In this document: one piece after another, positions 27,227 to 36,646 of the stretch
Layout: the number at the start of each line of letters is the position of its first letter
Position numbering within the stretch: position 1 is the stretch's first letter
DNA from: Prostheceraeus crozeri
Taxonomy: Eukaryota > Platyhelminthes > Polycladida > Euryleptidae
Reading direction: 5' to 3'
Length of the DNA: 64,000 bases
Assembly (NCBI GenBank): GCA_907163375.1
Contig: CAJQUW010001401.1
Coordinates: 1-64,000 of the forward strand
Notes under the pieces: model-generated
Databases searched by the model: none
Seen by the model: only the letters and a program-made list of their open reading frames with translations
What the model was told of the DNA's origin: nothing
Made by a program: the position numbers and the translations under genes

Positions 27227-27946
27227 ATGAATTCTAAAAATTCCGAAAATTTAATTAAATTAAAAATTTCTAATTTAGATTTATTGAATTATCTATTAAA
27301 CAAAAATAAAAACTCAAATTGTAAAATTTATGAAGGTAACGACGACAAACAAAGTTTGGCTACTACCTACGGTGGTGACATACAAAAAACATTAGAAAAC
27401 TTTCCTGGATTTATTTGGAGTAAATATTCGAAAGAAAAACATCTTCCTGGTCATTCATATACTGGGCCAGGAACTCGATTAGATATAAGACTAGATGAGA
27501 ATAATAATCCGAAACCAGGTGAAGAACCGATAAATAGAGTAGATGCCGCAGCTTACAGGCATGATTTAGCTTATCGAAATCATGATCTAAGTTCTCGTCA
27601 TGCAGCTGATAAGAAGATGATTCAAGAATTAGATAGTATTCAGAATCCTACATTTAGAGAAAAAATTGAAAGAATGTTTGTTAAGAAAGCTTTACAAGCT
27701 AAAATATTATTCGGCCAGGGTTTAAATGAAACTAATAACCCTGAGAGCAACGCTCGAACTAATAACCCTGAGAGCAACGCTCGAACTAATAACTCTGAGA
27801 GCAACGCTCGAACCTACGCATCTGAAATTCATAAAGAATATAGAAAGCCTAAATATTTATTAAAAGTAAAAGTATTTAATAAAGATGATATTTGGAGTGC
27901 TGATCTTATTCATATGCCGAATGAAAAGATTATAAATACGCATTGA
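27227..27946 (+). CDS. Parvovirus-type phospholipase A2 domain joined to the start of an integrase
   Basis: Residues about 70-140 hold YTGPGTRLD, EEPINRVDAAAYRHDLAYRNHD: the calcium-loop GPG and the catalytic HD pair of parvovirus VP1-type phospholipase A2, which breaches endosomal membranes in viruses that use it. After the enzyme's C-terminal helices come three 9-residue repeats (NNPESNART) made by a 27-base hairpin-bearing tandem repeat (27731-27812). The same frame then goes straight into an integrase beginning (HKEYRKPK, DIWSADL) and stops at 27946. A one-base A loss near 27923-27928 separates it from the rest of the integrase. A fusion of these two functions in one frame is unusual. Confidence 0.82.
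   Translation: MNSKNSENLIKLKISNLDLLNYLLNKNKNSNCKIYEGNDDKQSLATTYGGDIQKTLENFPGFIWSKYSKEKHLPGHSYTGPGTRLDIRLDENNNPKPGEEPINRVDAAAYRHDLAYRNHDLSSRHAADKKMIQELDSIQNPTFREKIERMFVKKALQAKILFGQGLNETNNPESNARTNNPESNARTNNSESNARTYASEIHKEYRKPKYLLKVKVFNKDDIWSADLIHMPNEKIINTH
27731..27812 (+). repeat. 27-bp tandem repeat with GAGAGCAACGCTC hairpin, three units
   Basis: Units 'aataaccctgagagcaacg' plus 'ctcgaact', the third with one C to T change. It encodes NNPESNART three times and bridges phospholipase and integrase. Confidence 0.9.
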
Positions 27947-28602
27947 CCGTTATAGATTTATATACACGATACGCTTGGGTAAAGCCTTTAAAAAATAAAA
28001 GTGGTCTATCAGTTAAATATGCGTTTGAACAAATCTTTAAAGAAAGTAATAGAAAGCCAAGGAAATTGTTTGTTGATAAAGGGTCGGAATTTTATAACCG
28101 AAACGTTCAACCACTATTTGAAACTGTTTATTCAACTGAAAACGCTGGAAAAGCTGTAGTGATAGAAAGATTCAATCGGACGTTAAAAAATAAATTATTC
28201 AAGAAATTTACTGAGCAAAGAAATCAGAAATGGTTGAAGATATTACCAGGAGTTGTAGAAGAGTACAATAATAAAGTTCATTCTGGTATTGAAGAAACCC
28301 CAAAGAATGCTTCTGACGACCCTGATTTGATACGAAAGAAAATATTCGAGAATAATAATTTGAATGAGAGTAATCCGAATTTGCAGAAACGTAAGCCGAA
28401 ATTTAAAATTGGAGATAGAGTTAGAATATTTAAATATAAGAATAAATTTGAAAAAGGCTTTGTTGGTTATTGGACTAAAGAAATATTTGAAATTTCTAAA
28501 ATAAATCAAAGTTATCCGATTACTTATGAAATCAAAGATTTAGATAATGAGGATATCAGAGGCCGATTTTATCAAAATGAATTACAACGAACTGATTTTT
28601 AA
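27943..28602 (+). CDS. Retroviral-type integrase, main part after a frameshift
   Basis: DDE-type integrase expected to insert the Polinton into host DNA and make the 6-bp duplication. The first catalytic D (WSADL) is in the upstream frame at about 27900. Here are TVIDLYTRYAWVKPL, the second acidic residue in FVDKGSEF (about 28072) and the catalytic E in ERFNRTLK (about 28166). Then a C-terminal basic SH3-like part (KIGDRVRIFKYK, FEKGFVGYWTKEIFEI) follows. There is no start codon near 27943, so translation must come from upstream. A single A missing from a run near 27923-27928 accounts for the break. Confidence 0.88.
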   Translation: MTVIDLYTRYAWVKPLKNKSGLSVKYAFEQIFKESNRKPRKLFVDKGSEFYNRNVQPLFETVYSTENAGKAVVIERFNRTLKNKLFKKFTEQRNQKWLKILPGVVEEYNNKVHSGIEETPKNASDDPDLIRKKIFENNNLNESNPNLQKRKPKFKIGDRVRIFKYKNKFEKGFVGYWTKEIFEISKINQSYPITYEIKDLDNEDIRGRFYQNELQRTDF

Positions 28603-28636
28603 TTATCATTATTATTATTATTGGAACTAACGTTTC

Positions 28637-28682
28637 GGGAATGAAATTCCCTTGTTAGGCGTAGCCATAGAACCTACGGTTC
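28637..28682. repeat. Hairpin cluster between integrase and protease
   Basis: GGGAATGAAATTCCC, GGC-GTA-GCC and GAACC-TAC-GGTTC (GTA triloop on the other strand) in a row. The last supplies the protease stop codon TAG (28674-28676). Confidence 0.87.
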
Positions 28683-29132
28683 GTTCAATTCTAACATAAT
28701 ATCAAGAAATGATACTCCTTTTTGTAATTTGTACAAAACGTATAAACATAATTGTCCACAATAGGTAGTGCCTGGTGTTTGAATTTGAAACGTATTGTAT
28801 GTTCCCGTTCCAAGTAATTCTTTTACTTCATTTGTTAGGGGCAAACCGTATGAATCAAAATAATAGTTCTGCTGATGATTTTTAGCGCCTGCTGACCAAT
28901 GTACGCCTTTTTGGTCTGAAGTGTGAAGATTGGTTACGAAATTTACAGTTATTGATGGAACTTTGTTCCGGGAACTGAAGGTTCCTGTTGGCTTATTTTT
29001 TAGGAATTGTAATTCGTCTCTCATTAGAACATGAAAATTCTTTATTCCTAATTCATTTGCGATTTTCTTTAGGTCGAAATTTGTCGTAGTTTGCGTTCCA
29101 TATAATTTTAAAAACTCATTTATGTTGTTCAT
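28674..29132 (-). CDS. Adenain-like cysteine protease (Ulp1 fold)
   Basis: A 152-residue maturation protease. Catalytic residues in family order: H in GVHWSAG (about residue 77), acidic residue in YFDSYG (about 93), Q and C in TTYCGQLC (about 131-136). It cleaves capsid precursors in related viruses. Start ATG at 29132, with N-terminus MNNINEFLKLYG. Two in-frame hairpins (GGAAC-AAA-GTTCC and GGAACCTTCAGTTCC, 28957-28985) encode PTGTFSSRNKVP, between the N-terminal helix region and the catalytic histidine. The stop TAG is inside another hairpin. Intact. Confidence 0.87.
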   Translation of the reverse strand: MNNINEFLKLYGTQTTTNFDLKKIANELGIKNFHVLMRDELQFLKNKPTGTFSSRNKVPSITVNFVTNLHTSDQKGVHWSAGAKNHQQNYYFDSYGLPLTNEVKELLGTGTYNTFQIQTPGTTYCGQLCLYVLYKLQKGVSFLDIMLELNEP

Positions 29133-29194
29133 TTTATAATAAAAAAATTTCTTAAGGGACCCCTAGAAGACAGAAGGGAGGGGGTAGCAGAACT

Positions 29195-29844
29195 ACGTTC
29201 ATATGATATTGAAGGATATATTCTTGCTGTTTCTTCCACTTTTAAAGAAATATTTTTAGTCACATGATATATTTTAAAAACCTGAAAAACGTCTAAACTC
29301 ATGAATTTGAAATTCTCAACTTTTATGATTTTTGGTGTCCTTGAACGGTCATGATTTAAGCAATGAAAATCGAACCGAAGGTTCTAGGGCTTCGCCCGAT
29401 TGTAATTCTCAAATTTTGAGATTCTTAACTTTTATGATTTTTTCGGTGTCCTTGAACGGTCATGATTTTCAAAGTAAAAAAATGATCTTAATCTCAAATT
29501 TGAGATTCTTAACTTTTATGATTTTCGGTGTCCTGGAACGGTCATGATTTTGGGGGTGAAAATCGAACCGAAGGTTCTAGGGCTTCGCCCGATTGTAATT
29601 CTCAAATTTGAGATTTTGAAAAATTTGAAATTTGGGTATTTTAAAAAACGCCCAAATTCATGAATTTATGTCGTTTTTAAAAATGTCATTTTTTGAAAAA
29701 ATGGTACTTTTTGAATGGACTAAATTCATGTATTTAGGTCTTAAAAACCTGAAAAAAGGACTAAATTCATGAATTTATGTCGTTTTTAAAGATACTATTT
29801 TTTTGAATTTTATGGTGTCCTGGAACGGTCTTTTGCCCATTACT
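29195..29844. repeat. Right terminal inverted repeat of Polinton copy 2
   Basis: Inverse match of 11326-12010. Its inner end (29195-29250) contains a stub of the hydrophobic-protein gene start, showing that the repeat once reached that gene at both ends and that the left end was later split by the 1.8-kb insert. Double hairpins are at 29368-29401 and 29561-29594. It has one fewer internal 80-bp module than the left repeat. Confidence 0.92.
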
Positions 29845-29850
29845 AAAACT
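29845..29850. repeat. Target site duplication AAAACT, right side of Polinton copy 2
   Basis: Identical to 11320-11325 and directly beside the terminal ATTACT. Confidence 0.93.
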
Positions 29851-30428
29851 TGGGGTCAAAACCCAAAACCCAAGTTTAAATAAATGAATGAAATCAAGTA
29901 GACGAAGTGTATTCTTTTTATTTTGTGCTGACATAAAGATTCTTCTACAGGCCAAAATTCCTATTGGGCCCAAGGTGTTTAAATATATCAAGTGTGGAAA
30001 CTCCCCATTACTCTAATGTATTTTTAGTGGCGACAAATCCGCCATCTTTTTTCGCCAAGATAATTTCAGATATTTATATTCATCAATTTCAAGAAGTCGC
30101 TGTGGCTAAAATATTTGGTGACAACTTCATTTTTCTAGTGATTCCTACATAAAATTTATTGCTTTATTCATTTTTCACATCAATTTTGATGTTGAACGTG
30201 TTATTTCTGAATAATATGGCTTTATAGATGAAACAGTGGAGAAATTGAGTGATTTGGCTCTCAGATATTGTTTGTCTACATATTGAAGATGCTTACACGA
30301 TCAAATAATGAAGACAGTACAAATGAGAAATAAAATTGAAAGGGAAAAATGATGGGAACTAAAGAAAAGATGGCTTATAGGAAGGCTTTCGGCTTTTCAG
30401 TAATGAGGATGTCAGTATCAGAATTTGT
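29851..30428. other. Host flank, no gene recognised
   Basis: About 580 bases between the Polinton and the first piggyBac-like element. Only short chance frames; no repeat noted apart from a GGGTTTTGACCCC-like inverted stretch at about 29855-29875. Confidence 0.5.
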
Positions 30429-30432
30429 TTAA

Positions 30433-33400
30433 TGATAATTTGACCAAGTACCTACATGTAGGTATAAATGCCTACATGTAGGTACTTTTCTATTGATCTC
30501 ACTCTTCAACAATTTTCGTGTTGATAGAATTGCTCGAGTGTGTAACAACTTATACCACAGAAAAGATAACGATCAAACAATTCAGAAAATATGTTTGAAA
30601 TTTTCATAGCTTCATCTCATTTGTAAATAGATGAAGTCAATTCGAAACAAAAAAGTGGGAATTTGTCAAAACTTTCACAAAACCAACTGTTTTCTCAATA
30701 GCGTTTTATCACAAACTACAGCGCTGAGATTTGCAAAAATCACACCATCTTTTTCACAAAGCCTTCCAGATTAATATTGCGACATATTATTTACCTTACA
30801 TGGTTCCCAAGAGGCGATTACTAGCAGTTCATGGAAAATAACTGATGAGTTTTATGAGGACTAAATATGTTTGAGAGTAAAACCATCATTTAAAATACCG
30901 GTGAGGTGGAATTTTTCGCGTTGCACAATAACACAAAGAATGGACAATACTACTGTACCATTCAATTGGTCTGGAATGCAAGTTACAACTTTATGGAGCA
31001 TCTGGAAGACTTCGACTGAAATGTACCTACATGTAGGCCATTTTAACTCTTTAACATTTTTAGCCTATAGGCTGATAATCCTGAAAATATTTAGTGCTGT
31101 AATTTTGATGAGGACAAATGCAGAGCAACCATTAGAGTATAGATTCATTTATTTCATCTTAAGCTATAGACATAGAACTGAAATATGAGATGGAGTGATA
31201 ACCTATTTAAACAAATCATCGTTTCTCTTAGCTTCTTTATCAAAATATCCTTTCTAAGGTACGTTTCTCACTTATTTTAACAAGCTGATATCATTTACAT
31301 AGCACTTATATCAAATATTCTTATCATGAAGCCCAATATCCAAATTGAACGAAATAGTTCAAATTTTAGAAAATGACCTACATGTAGGTACTTTTGTTCT
31401 TAAGGATTTTTGGACAAATTGATATATAATATAATGCATGGCTATTGCTGTACAATCATTCAAAATGCAACTATGGATTGGGAAGCCAAAATTTTACTGA
31501 AAAGCGCTTATTAAAAAAGCTAGATTTAAAAGATAAGAATAAATTTTATGATTCCTTATGCTTATTCATTCATAACTTAAGGCAAAGATTATTTTATCAA
31601 CTATGTTCAGTTAGGCTAAGGCCTATACAAATTTTAACTGAAAAGACATAGGCTGCTAACAAAACGGCATTATCATTGATTCACAAGTAAGAACCAGAAT
31701 ATCTCTAACAGACACGATGCTTATTCATGTAGCATACTGAAACTACATAAACAAGTCACATTCAATCTAATTTCAATCAAATCTTCTTATGATGGAAGCG
31801 TCTTTTCTGCGGCATTCCTTTCTGAACGTGTAGGGTCCAGCAATCACGTGTAGTCGGAGCACAGATGGGGTAGTTATCATCTTCTCTCCAGTACATTCCT
31901 CTTTCTGGCAGCTGATAAGACTCCATTGAGTAGAGAAGTCCGAAGAAATGGAGCAGCTCTGAGAATGTCAATTCTCGAAAAGTGTTATCTGATTGTCCGG
32001 CGTGACGATTAGTGGATGGTATCATCACTTCTCTCATGTAGACTTGAGGAAGAAAGTGAAGAAAGAAGTCTGGTTCAGCGAAGTCCGAAAGGGAATCCAT
32101 ATTCAGTCGCGGTCCGTAAGATCGATTTCGTCCTCGTTCTCTAGGATCGATTGTCCATCCTCCTCTAGTCAATTCCTTATCTTGCTCAACTTCCTCTGCA
32201 TTTTCACTTTCCGATTCTTTAGAGCTTGAAGAAACGTCGGCCTCACTGTCCTCACTATCGTCAGAAGAACTTAACTGCAACCCTTTCCTCCTAAGCCTTG
32301 TCTTCAGACTGTTTAGGTTACTCTTCCGGAGGAGACTGCTACTATTGACCTTCGCTATCCTTCTCTTCTTGCATGGAGGTTCTTGATAATCCTAAAAAAG
32401 AATGAAGTTGGGTTCATATGTTTAGACTAAATTCCTAAATCTTTACAGCTTACACTTTTCGTATCCTCGTCCAAATCAATGTCACTTCCTGCACTTTGAG
32501 CCTCATCATCAACGGAAGATGACGTAGGAGGAATCTGCAAATTTAAATAGGCCTATAAACGTATAGAAATATTTGCAGCAGTCCTACTTGACCGAGTCGA
32601 CAAATGATGCTGTTATATAAACATTATTAGAATAGAACCAGTAGTCTATACAATGTATGAAACATGCTGTATGCATGCATTTTTATTATGATTTAATCAT
32701 ATTTATATGCCGCATTGTAGGCCTGCGACTCGTTTATATGAAAGTGTATGATCACAATCAATCAAGAAATAAAAAATTAACAAGGCATGTAGAGAGAGAA
32801 ATTGCCCGTAGCCTCAATACTACTGCTTCCTAATTAATACATGTATAACTAATTAGTTTGCGTGATAGGCAAATAGGCAAGCACGTACAGAATTGATGGA
32901 ATGCGGATGAAATCTCATAAACATTTCAATATTAATAATTGTGCATCAGGTCCTCTGACTTTGCTGCCACCAGGCGAATGGACATATCGCGTTCATCCTT
33001 ATTAATAACGAAAGACAGAAATTATATAGAGTAGCAGATCGATAGTCAGCTTAAGCCACTTGCAATACTCGTACAATAGATCAGTTAGTTGCATACGGAT
33101 GCACATACAAAGTATACATGCTCGTAAGTACGGCGTATAGCATGTAGATGGAGCGCTAACTAGTATATCACAAGCTTGTGTAGTATATAGAGTAGACAGC
33201 ATAAAAGGTCACTTACCTGCTTGGGCACATCATTGCTTTCTTTTGTGAAGTCTTCTAAGGGGGCGTTTGAGTATTTTCCATCTATATCCCATTGAATGCG
33301 TGCTTTCCTAGTATTCCAGTAATAAAATTCAACTGCGTACCACATATTTTCTGATACCCATCAGGAAGGTAGCTTGAGTAAGGAACTGTTTTTGTAATAG

Positions 33401-34861
33401 AAACCCTATCACCTTTCACCAGAATTTCTTTGCTGCGCTTCTCACTCATTGTGGATAAGATTCGACGCATATGAGGACACTCATGAGCTCACGAATACTA
33501 TGCTATGATGCCAACATTACCATGATCGACAGAAGCGAATCACGACAACTTTGGCAGCCAATGAAATTCCGCTTGTGTCCTTAGGGTAGAGGCTACTTTA
33601 GAATAGAATACAACCTCGCGGGATCGCTTGGGACAGCCAGGTCAGATTCTAACATTGATATGAGTCACAGAACAACGCTGACATTTTGTTTCCTAACCTT
33701 CAAGGACGCATGTGTCTTAATTTTGAGATGCGACGGAAATATGAAATGTACCTACATGTAGGCCATTTTCCCATAGCGCCATTCCTGTCTACAAATGTAT
33801 ATATGTGAAGCAGTGATTGATTCAGACCACCTGATAATGTCGAACTGTAAACTCATGTAAAGAATTTCGGAAGTATGTTTCTTGAAAACTCATATTTATG
33901 TGATGATTAAAGAAAAAAGAGTCTTGTAAGATAGAATATTTGTCTTTTTTGTTAAATTCATTATGCTTAATATAGTTTGAAGTGAGAAAGCAATTATTTT
34001 AATAACCGTAGTCGCATTATGCTCATATAAAAACAAATTTCCAAACAAATATAAAGAGAATTCGGTATTCTTCTCAAGTAGCACCATAATAAGAAAACTA
34101 CCTACATGTAGGTACAATTCTTACTAACCTTTGACCCTTTTGAACTCAGATGAGAAATATAGGTACATGCAAATCCAGCTATCCTAAATGCAAAGTTGTA
34201 TCGCAGAATGTTATTTTTAGATAAAAGTCATCTCAGTGAGCCATCTTCAGAAAAAAATGCGAAGCAAATTTAATTTTTGTATGAAAAGAAGCAGGAAAAA
34301 TATTCAAAGCTCGATTATAGCGAAGTATGAATTAGCTTTAGGTAAAGAAATTGCTTCATTATTTATTATTGGTATATCATCGATGTTCTTATATTGAAAA
34401 GCAAGCTGACTACGGCTAGTAAGAAATATATCTTGACTAGATACCAATACATAGAAAATTACCTACATGTAGGTACTTTTCTACCGATCTTCAAATAAAT
34501 GTCATGGATTCAATATACTATGTATTCGTTAAATATTACAAATTTAGGTCAGGAATACAGTAAATTCCATCAGTACAGCAATAAAGTCACCTTTTTCAAT
34601 GCTCACTTTTTCACAAATGCACAAAACATCTAATTTTAGAATATTTTTCCTCGGAAAAATTCAAAGTGCTATTTTTGAAATAAGATTGCTCGGCAAATAT
34701 TTATTCAATAACCAAGAAATTGTAACATGCGTTTTTTGGGTGTATTCTCATTTTTGAACTCCTTTCATTTGCATAAAAGACGCATAGTTTAAGAATGACA
34801 GTCTTTTGAAAAGCAGTTAGAAAAGTACCTACATGTAGGTCACTTCTTGGTCAAATTATCA
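30433..34861. mobile_element. piggyBac-like element A, 4.4 kb, internally deleted
   Basis: Flanked by TTAA at 30429-30432 and 34862-34865, the piggyBac target. Ends are TGATAATTTGACCAAG and its inverse. The palindrome CCTACATGTAGG occurs eight times: 30451, 30471, 31026, 31377 near one end and 33751, 34101, 34462, 34828 near the other, spaced 350-366 bases in the right group. It carries a transposase gene on the minus strand that has lost its catalytic core, so it depends on another copy. Confidence 0.88.
31777..33470 (-). pseudogene. piggyBac-type transposase remnant, three exons, catalytic core deleted
   Basis: Exon 1 lies at about 33470-33217 (start near MSEKRSKEILVKG, one frameshift near 33345) and ends in a GTAAGT donor. 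Exon 2 lies at about 32534-32455, after TTTGCAG, and ends in GTAAGC. Exon 3 lies at 32392-31777, after a TTTTAG acceptor, with an acidic region, then a piggyBac domain start (TFSELLHFFGLLYSMESYQL, MYWREDDNYPI). It passes directly into CWTLHVQKGMPQKRR, which in element B is the very C-terminal piece (CWSKHIQEGLPPKRR). All catalytic aspartates between are missing, so this is a deletion derivative. Confidence 0.75.
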
Positions 34862-35429
34862 TTAACATCTCACTTTTGGCAAACGAATAATTTTAGGGTA
34901 GAGAGAGCGATACACAAAGTGATATTTAGTGAATAAAAATGCTCTACTGGTAGTAAAGAAATCCAACGCACGCAGCAACCGCCCACTGCTTAGGCTCTAT
35001 CTTCCGAATATCAAAACTTTATCCGCAGTAGAGTTACTAATGATCTAGAATGAGCGATTGTCTTCTGCAGCGGTCTACAACAGTCTGCACAATGTTAGGC
35101 CGCTATGAGGAAACGGAGACCATTCGTTGTGAGAACAAGAGAAAGATTGGTTGCAAAAAATTGCGAGTGGAGAGAAATTTGGAGGTGATATTTACGAAGG
35201 TGATATTTGCGAACGAGAGAAAATTTCGGAGATTGAGGAATGACAGGCGGATTCAAGTCCATACGAACGCATGAGCGAATGAAAGCTGAGAACTCCAGAT
35301 AGGGCATACAAAGTATAGGAAGCTAGTTCAATAGATGTTCTGGGAGTGATCTGACTTTATGATCTTAGTGAGCTACAAATTCTGAAATCTTTCGTAAAAT
35401 TAGAAAAACGTGAATACTTACGTTAATAC

Positions 35430-35720
35430 CCCGAGTATTTTTTCTATGCATCGTCAGCAGATCGTCGGATTCCATCTTTCATGAAACAGAGCTCATCATT
35501 GGCTGATCAGTCTCATCATGCTAGAAGTAATTGAAAGATAGTAACGGCTATCAAGATTACCAGATCTTAATCCTATCGAACATATGTGATATGATCTGGC
35601 GTACAGGAAAGTATCAAGAACAGTTGGAAGTAATTGTTTGAAGGACTTGACAATCCATGGAAGGTCGAAGACTGAACGAGCATTCCTCAGAGCGCAGTTG
35701 ATACCAATAAATATTTATAC
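35430..35720 (+). pseudogene. Tc1/mariner transposase fossil
   Basis: Fragments only. A stretch at about 35540-35600 translates as a broken LPDLNPIEHMW, the hallmark around the third catalytic residue of Tc1 transposases; the acidic E is present. Stops and frameshifts on both sides. No termini seen. Confidence 0.6.
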
Positions 35721-36431
35721 TTCAAAGAATCAGAAGTATGATCAATTCATCAAGTCTCTTTCGATAATGTAGCAACATTTTATAATCCTTTGAAAATATC
35801 AGCATTCATCATGAGGTTAATTGCTTTTCTTAACTTACGCAATAGAAATATTTATTACAGTATGATAAGAGGTTTGCTTGGTTATATAAAAAGATAACAC
35901 ACATTTTTGGGATAAGTGTAAGTCCCCCCTTAAATCGTATAGAGTGGATTGTAGTCGTTCATTAAGTACCTTAATAACAATTAATTTCTATGCCAAATCG
36001 AATTTTAATCGAATTTTTATCGAATTTACATTTTAACCATAGAAATGGATTTTCATCTCATGTTTTTGTCTTCCAGATGTCTACGGATAATTATGTAATT
36101 TTTCACTACTTCATAGTTTTGACATAGCTATTCAGTCCCTTCCATTCAATATTTCAATACTATTCTGTTGTCAATTGCGATATCAAATAAAACTGCTTTT
36201 AAGAGCTGGCGAAAAAGTAATATCATAGCTGTCGCCACAAATCAACCATTGATTCCATACTTCCCTTTGATTGGGCCCATGAGAAGTGTGGTATTAGTGG
36301 GAAACGATTTATTATTGCAATAATTAATGTAATTAGTAGCCTAAGTACATGTATTACGTCATAAAGTTTTCTTTTAATTTAACCTACACTGATATAAATT
36401 TCTAAATACGTTGGCCATACCCGAGTTTGAA

Positions 36432-36646
36432 TAATGGAGTTGATTTGTGCTAATAGCCTTGCGGGCATAAAATAAAAATACTCTGTTGAGTAAATTTTCG
36501 ATTTAATCTTCGTCAGACTCTTACATTTGATGAAGGCATGATCATCATCAAATGTGAGAGTCTGACGAAGATTAAATCGAAAATTTACTCAACAGAGTAT
36601 TTTTATTTTATACCTGCAAGGCTATTAGCACAAATCAACTCCATTA
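36432..36646. mobile_element. Hairpin MITE, 215 bp, near-perfect inverted repeat
   Basis: Begins TAATGGAGTTGATTTGTGCT and ends with its inverse. The two arms of about 100 bases pair almost throughout, with a tiny centre around 'aggcatgatca' at 36533-36543. Fold-back DNA transposon without coding capacity. Confidence 0.85.

Larger units (their letters stand above)
11326..29844 (+). mobile_element. Polinton/Maverick copy 2, complete, 18,519 bp
   Basis: Both ends read AGTAATGGGCAAAAGACCG inward and are flanked by the 6-bp duplication AAAACT. Gene order from the left: foreign 1.8-kb insert, hydrophobic protein, 273-residue protein, penton, ATPase (all plus), polymerase B and clamp-like gene (minus), then fibre-like protein, 186-residue protein, hexon, two small proteins and the phospholipase A2 plus integrase unit (plus), and protease (minus). 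This is the full core set of a Polinton/adintovirus. The polymerase, integrase and clamp-like genes each carry disruptions, so it is probably no longer autonomous unless those are sequence errors. Confidence 0.96.
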
